From positions 1-64,000 of the forward strand of contig NZ_VNIM01000001.1 in NCBI RefSeq assembly GCF_007785815.1: DNA of 64,000 bases, in the 5' to 3' direction. The translations under genes were made by a program, and so were the position numbers. Numbering within the stretch: the first letter of the stretch is position 1; each line of letters starts with the position of its first letter. The notes beneath the pieces were generated by a model. The model worked only from the letters and a program-made list of their open reading frames with translations. It was not told the DNA's origin and did no database searches. Shown piece by piece: positions 61,286 to 64,000 of this stretch. The DNA is from Alterirhizorhabdus solaris. GTDB lineage: Bacteria; Pseudomonadota; Alphaproteobacteria; Sphingomonadales; Sphingomonadaceae.

Positions 61286-64000
61286 CGCTGGCGTCCTTGG
61301 GCCAGAGATATTCGCCGGTGAGCAGGATGTGCGCCCACCCGAGCGGCGATACGTGGGCCAGCAGATGGTCAGGCGTATCCAGCCCTTCGCGGCGCCTGGC
61401 CTCGACGGCATGGCCGAGGTGCAGGGTATTCCAGTAGACGATTATAGCGGTGAGGAGGTTGAGGCCGGCGATCCGGTAGTGTTGACCCTCGGTGGTGCGG
61501 TCGCGGATCTCGCCCTGTCGGCCAATGCGTAGGGCGTTCTTCAGCGCGTGATGCGCCTCGCCCTTGTTCAGGCCACTTGGGCGCGCCGCTGCATGCCGGT
61601 GTCGAGGATCCATTCGATGATGAACAGCGTCCGCTCGATCCGCCCGACCTCGCGCAGGGCTGCGGCAAGGTCGTTCTGGCGCGGATAGGCGGCGAGCTTG
61701 CGCAGGATACGGCTTGGCGCGATCTGCCCCGCGCTCATGGTGGCGGCGCAGCGGAACAGGTCGGGCCAGTTGGCGACGATCAGCGCCTCGCGTGCCTTGC
61801 CGCCCACCAGCGGGCGCAGTTCGGTCGGCGTGGCGGCAGGATCGAAGACGTACAGTCGCTTGGACGGCAGGTCGCGGATGCGCAGCACGAGACGGTAGCC
61901 CAGCATGGCGCTGATACCGAACAGGTGGTCGGTGAACCCGCCGGTGTCGGCGTACTGCTCCTCGATCCGGCGTCCAGCTTCGTTCATCGTCAACCCGTCG
62001 AGCAGATAGGGTGCCTCGCTGACGGTCGCCGGAATGGTGCGCGATGAGAACGGTGCGAAGCGGTCGTTGACGTGGGTGTAGGCCTTGATGCCGGGATCGT
62101 TGCCGTAGCGGGCGTTGACCGTGTTCATCGCCTCTCCCAGCCGCGCGGCGGGGTAGAATTGGCCATCGGCCGACGCGGTGGTGCCCACGCCCCAGACCCG
62201 CGCCATCGGCAGATCGCCTTGCGCGGCGACCACGGCGGCCAGTGCCTGGTCGATCGCCTCGCTCTCGACATGCCAGCGCGCGAGGCGGGAGAGCTGCCAA
62301 TAGTCGTGGGTGTTGCAGGCCTCGGCCATTTTGCGCAGGCCGAGGTTAAGCCCCTCCGCGAGCAGGACGTTCAGCAGGCCGATCCGGTCGCCGCACGGCA
62401 CGCCGGTGCGCAGATGCGTGAAGGCATCGGTGAAGCCCAGCGCGGCATCGACTTCGAGCAGCAGGTCGGTGATGCGGACGGGCGGCAGGCGACGATACAG
62501 GTCGAGCAGCAATTCCTCGATCCTGTCCGGCGGGTCGGCAGTGAGGCGGTCGATGCGCAGCGTGCCGTCCTCGATGCTGCCGTGTGGGATCGTCCCGTTG
62601 CGCGCGGCACGACCGAGCCGGGCGAGGGCATCGGCAAGCCGCGCCTTGCGGTCGGCCAGCCAGGCCTGCGGGTCGGACGGGACCGCCAGCTTCATGCTAT
62701 GCGCGACGGCCATCGGCACGAGGACGTGCCGCAGGTCGCCATAGCGATGCGAGCGGTCGAGCCAGATGTCGCCCGAGCGCAGCGCGTCGCGCAGGTGGAA
62801 CATCACCGCAACTTCGCGGAGGCGGGCATCATCATCGCCCTTCACCCGCAACTGACGCCGCCATTTGGAATGCGGGCGCAGGAAATCGTCGGTCGCCTGC
62901 AGTTCGCCCCTGGCGGCGATGGCGGTGACCGCATCGAGCAGGGGCCGGGCAACCGGCGCGGCTGCGAGATCGAGGCAGCGCAGCATACGCGGCGCATAGC
63001 GGCGGAAGCGATGGTAGCCCTGATCGACATGCGCCAGCGGATCGTCGCCCAGCGTGTCGGTCAGCGTCCGGGCTGTCGCGACGAGGCGGCCGAGCCGGTC
63101 CCATCCCGCCGCGCGCGCGACCGCATCCTCCAGCGATGCGCCCTCGCCATGTGCGTCGAGCAGCGATCGGCCGAGCGTGGCGAACCCGTCCAGCGTCGCG
63201 GTGACCGCTCCTCTGGTTTCCGCGGCGCGCGCATCATGCACCTGCTTTGCCTCGCGCCAGGTACGGCCGACGATCCGGTCATGCGTTTCGACCACCGCAT
63301 CGGCGGTCGCGGCCACCCATTCGATGACGCAGACCGCGAGGATGGCGCGGCGCCGATCGGCGTTCAGGTCGCGCAGACCATCGGCGAAATAGCGCTCGCC
63401 CTGCCGGCGAAGCCGGGCAACGCGGTGGGGCGGGACGCCGGCGAGCAGTCCGGCATCGAGGTTCATCGCGCGCAGGAACTCCAACCGGTCGAGGAGCCGG
63501 TTCGCCGCGGCGGAATTGTTGCCCGGCTCGATCCGGCGCAGCCAGATGAAGCGGCTGATCGCGCCCGGCAGCATCTCGGTCGTCAGCCGGTCGAGCCGGG
63601 TGCAGGCGACGCGATCGAAGCGTGCGGCGATGCGTTTCTCGATACCGCGCTCGGCCGCGACCAGCGCGTCCGCGCACAGCCGCTCGATGGTGGTGATCGC
63701 CGGCAGGATGGTCATGGTGTCGCGGCAGCGGGCGATGAAGCGCCGGGCAAGATCGTCGTTGGAGCGGGCCTGTTCGGCTTCGGCGAGCAGCCAGTCGCGG
63801 AATGCCCGTCCCGGTGCGCCCTGACCGGGGAACATCCTGTAGCCGTAGGTCCGGCGCAGCACCTCCATGTGCTGCTGGCGCGTCTGGCGGCGAACGGCAT
63901 ATCGGGCGAGCGTGTCGCCGGTGATGCCGAGCTGGGCACCGAGGAAGACCGACACCGCCAGCGGGATCACCTCGCCCGGTGCCAGCATCCGACCGGGATA
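61281..64000 (-). mobile_element. tnpA: Tn3-family transposase tnpA, 5' end off the window, frameshifted near its C terminus
   Basis: Reads from the right edge (YPGRMLAPGEVIPL, inside the N-terminal domain) leftwards for about 900 residues. Tn3-type motifs: ASADGQFYPAARLGEAMN (first catalytic Asp), YADTGGFTDHLFGISAM (second Asp) and, after a frame change, GLNKGEAHHALKNALRIGRQG with the third acidic residue, then LNLLTAIIVYWNTLHLGHAV. The main frame stops at 61568 (RRAQVA); family relatives read straight into GLNKGEA. Loss of one G near 61576 (caagtggcc for caagtgggcc) explains the shift. As read, the product lacks its last catalytic residue, so the transposase should be dead unless frameshifting occurs or the base is a sequencing error. 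Confidence 0.9.

Overview
The window is very GC-rich (roughly 65%) and its genes read like those of a sphingomonad (Sphingomonas/Sphingobium type alphaproteobacterium). The evidence is the style of the F-type transfer genes, the PaoABC-like molybdenum enzyme and the many quinone/aldehyde oxidoreductases with LysR or TetR regulators. Conjugation genes, a defence island and transposon remnants together suggest a conjugative plasmid or an integrative conjugative element. No replication, partition, relaxase or coupling-protein gene is visible, so plasmid and ICE cannot be told apart here.

Region 1 (1-18757) is a defence island. On the + strand are the 3' end of an unknown gene, an SNF2-family helicase overlapping it (possibly zorC-zorD of a type I Zorya), a truncated nuclease-like remnant and a PD-(D/E)xK protein. 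On the - strand are a GIY-YIG protein and then a long, tightly packed block. In transcription order this block is a Mre11/SbcD-like phosphoesterase, a Rad50/YhaN-like ATPase, a Cap4/DUF4297-like nuclease, a HerA ATPase, then mkoA (pseudokinase-like domain plus SF1 helicase) and mkoB (winged helix plus PLD nuclease). The last two match type I Mokosh. The first four resemble a bacterial counterpart of the archaeal Mre11-Rad50-HerA-NurA end-resection cluster and are the best candidate for an undescribed system.

Region 2 (19099-39052) holds a small membrane protein and a nearly complete F-type type IV secretion operon on the - strand, in the order traA-L-E-K-B-dsbC-V-C-orf-trbI-S26 peptidase-W-U-trbC-N-F-H-G. 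Almost every junction overlaps by a few bases. A 398-bp region with palindromes separates traA from two divergent regulators (XRE-like and AlpA-like).

Region 3 (39053-49860) is metabolic cargo: an alpha/beta hydrolase, a secreted royal-jelly-family beta-propeller, a catalase-fold protein, a three-subunit molybdenum hydroxylase (PaoABC-like), a TMEM175-like channel, an aldo/keto reductase broken by one in-frame amber codon, and a TetR/zinc-independent dehydrogenase divergent pair.

Region 4 (50093-52214) is a formaldehyde-detoxification unit: FrmR, its probable operators, and glutathione-dependent formaldehyde dehydrogenase. It is cut off immediately downstream by an IS3-family fragment.

Region 5 (52297-60788) is an oxidoreductive/electrophile-stress cluster: two ABM monooxygenases, a broken cupin, an SDR, a DJ-1/PfpI protein, two LysR regulators, a quinone reductase, a LigB/DODA dioxygenase, an NmrA-like reductase, and an SDR cut after 23 codons by an IS3 element.

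Region 6 (60786-64000) is nested mobile DNA: a degenerate IS3-family element into which a Tn3-family transposon inserted. The Tn3 terminal repeat (61248-61285) and a frameshifted tnpA that runs off the right edge are visible.
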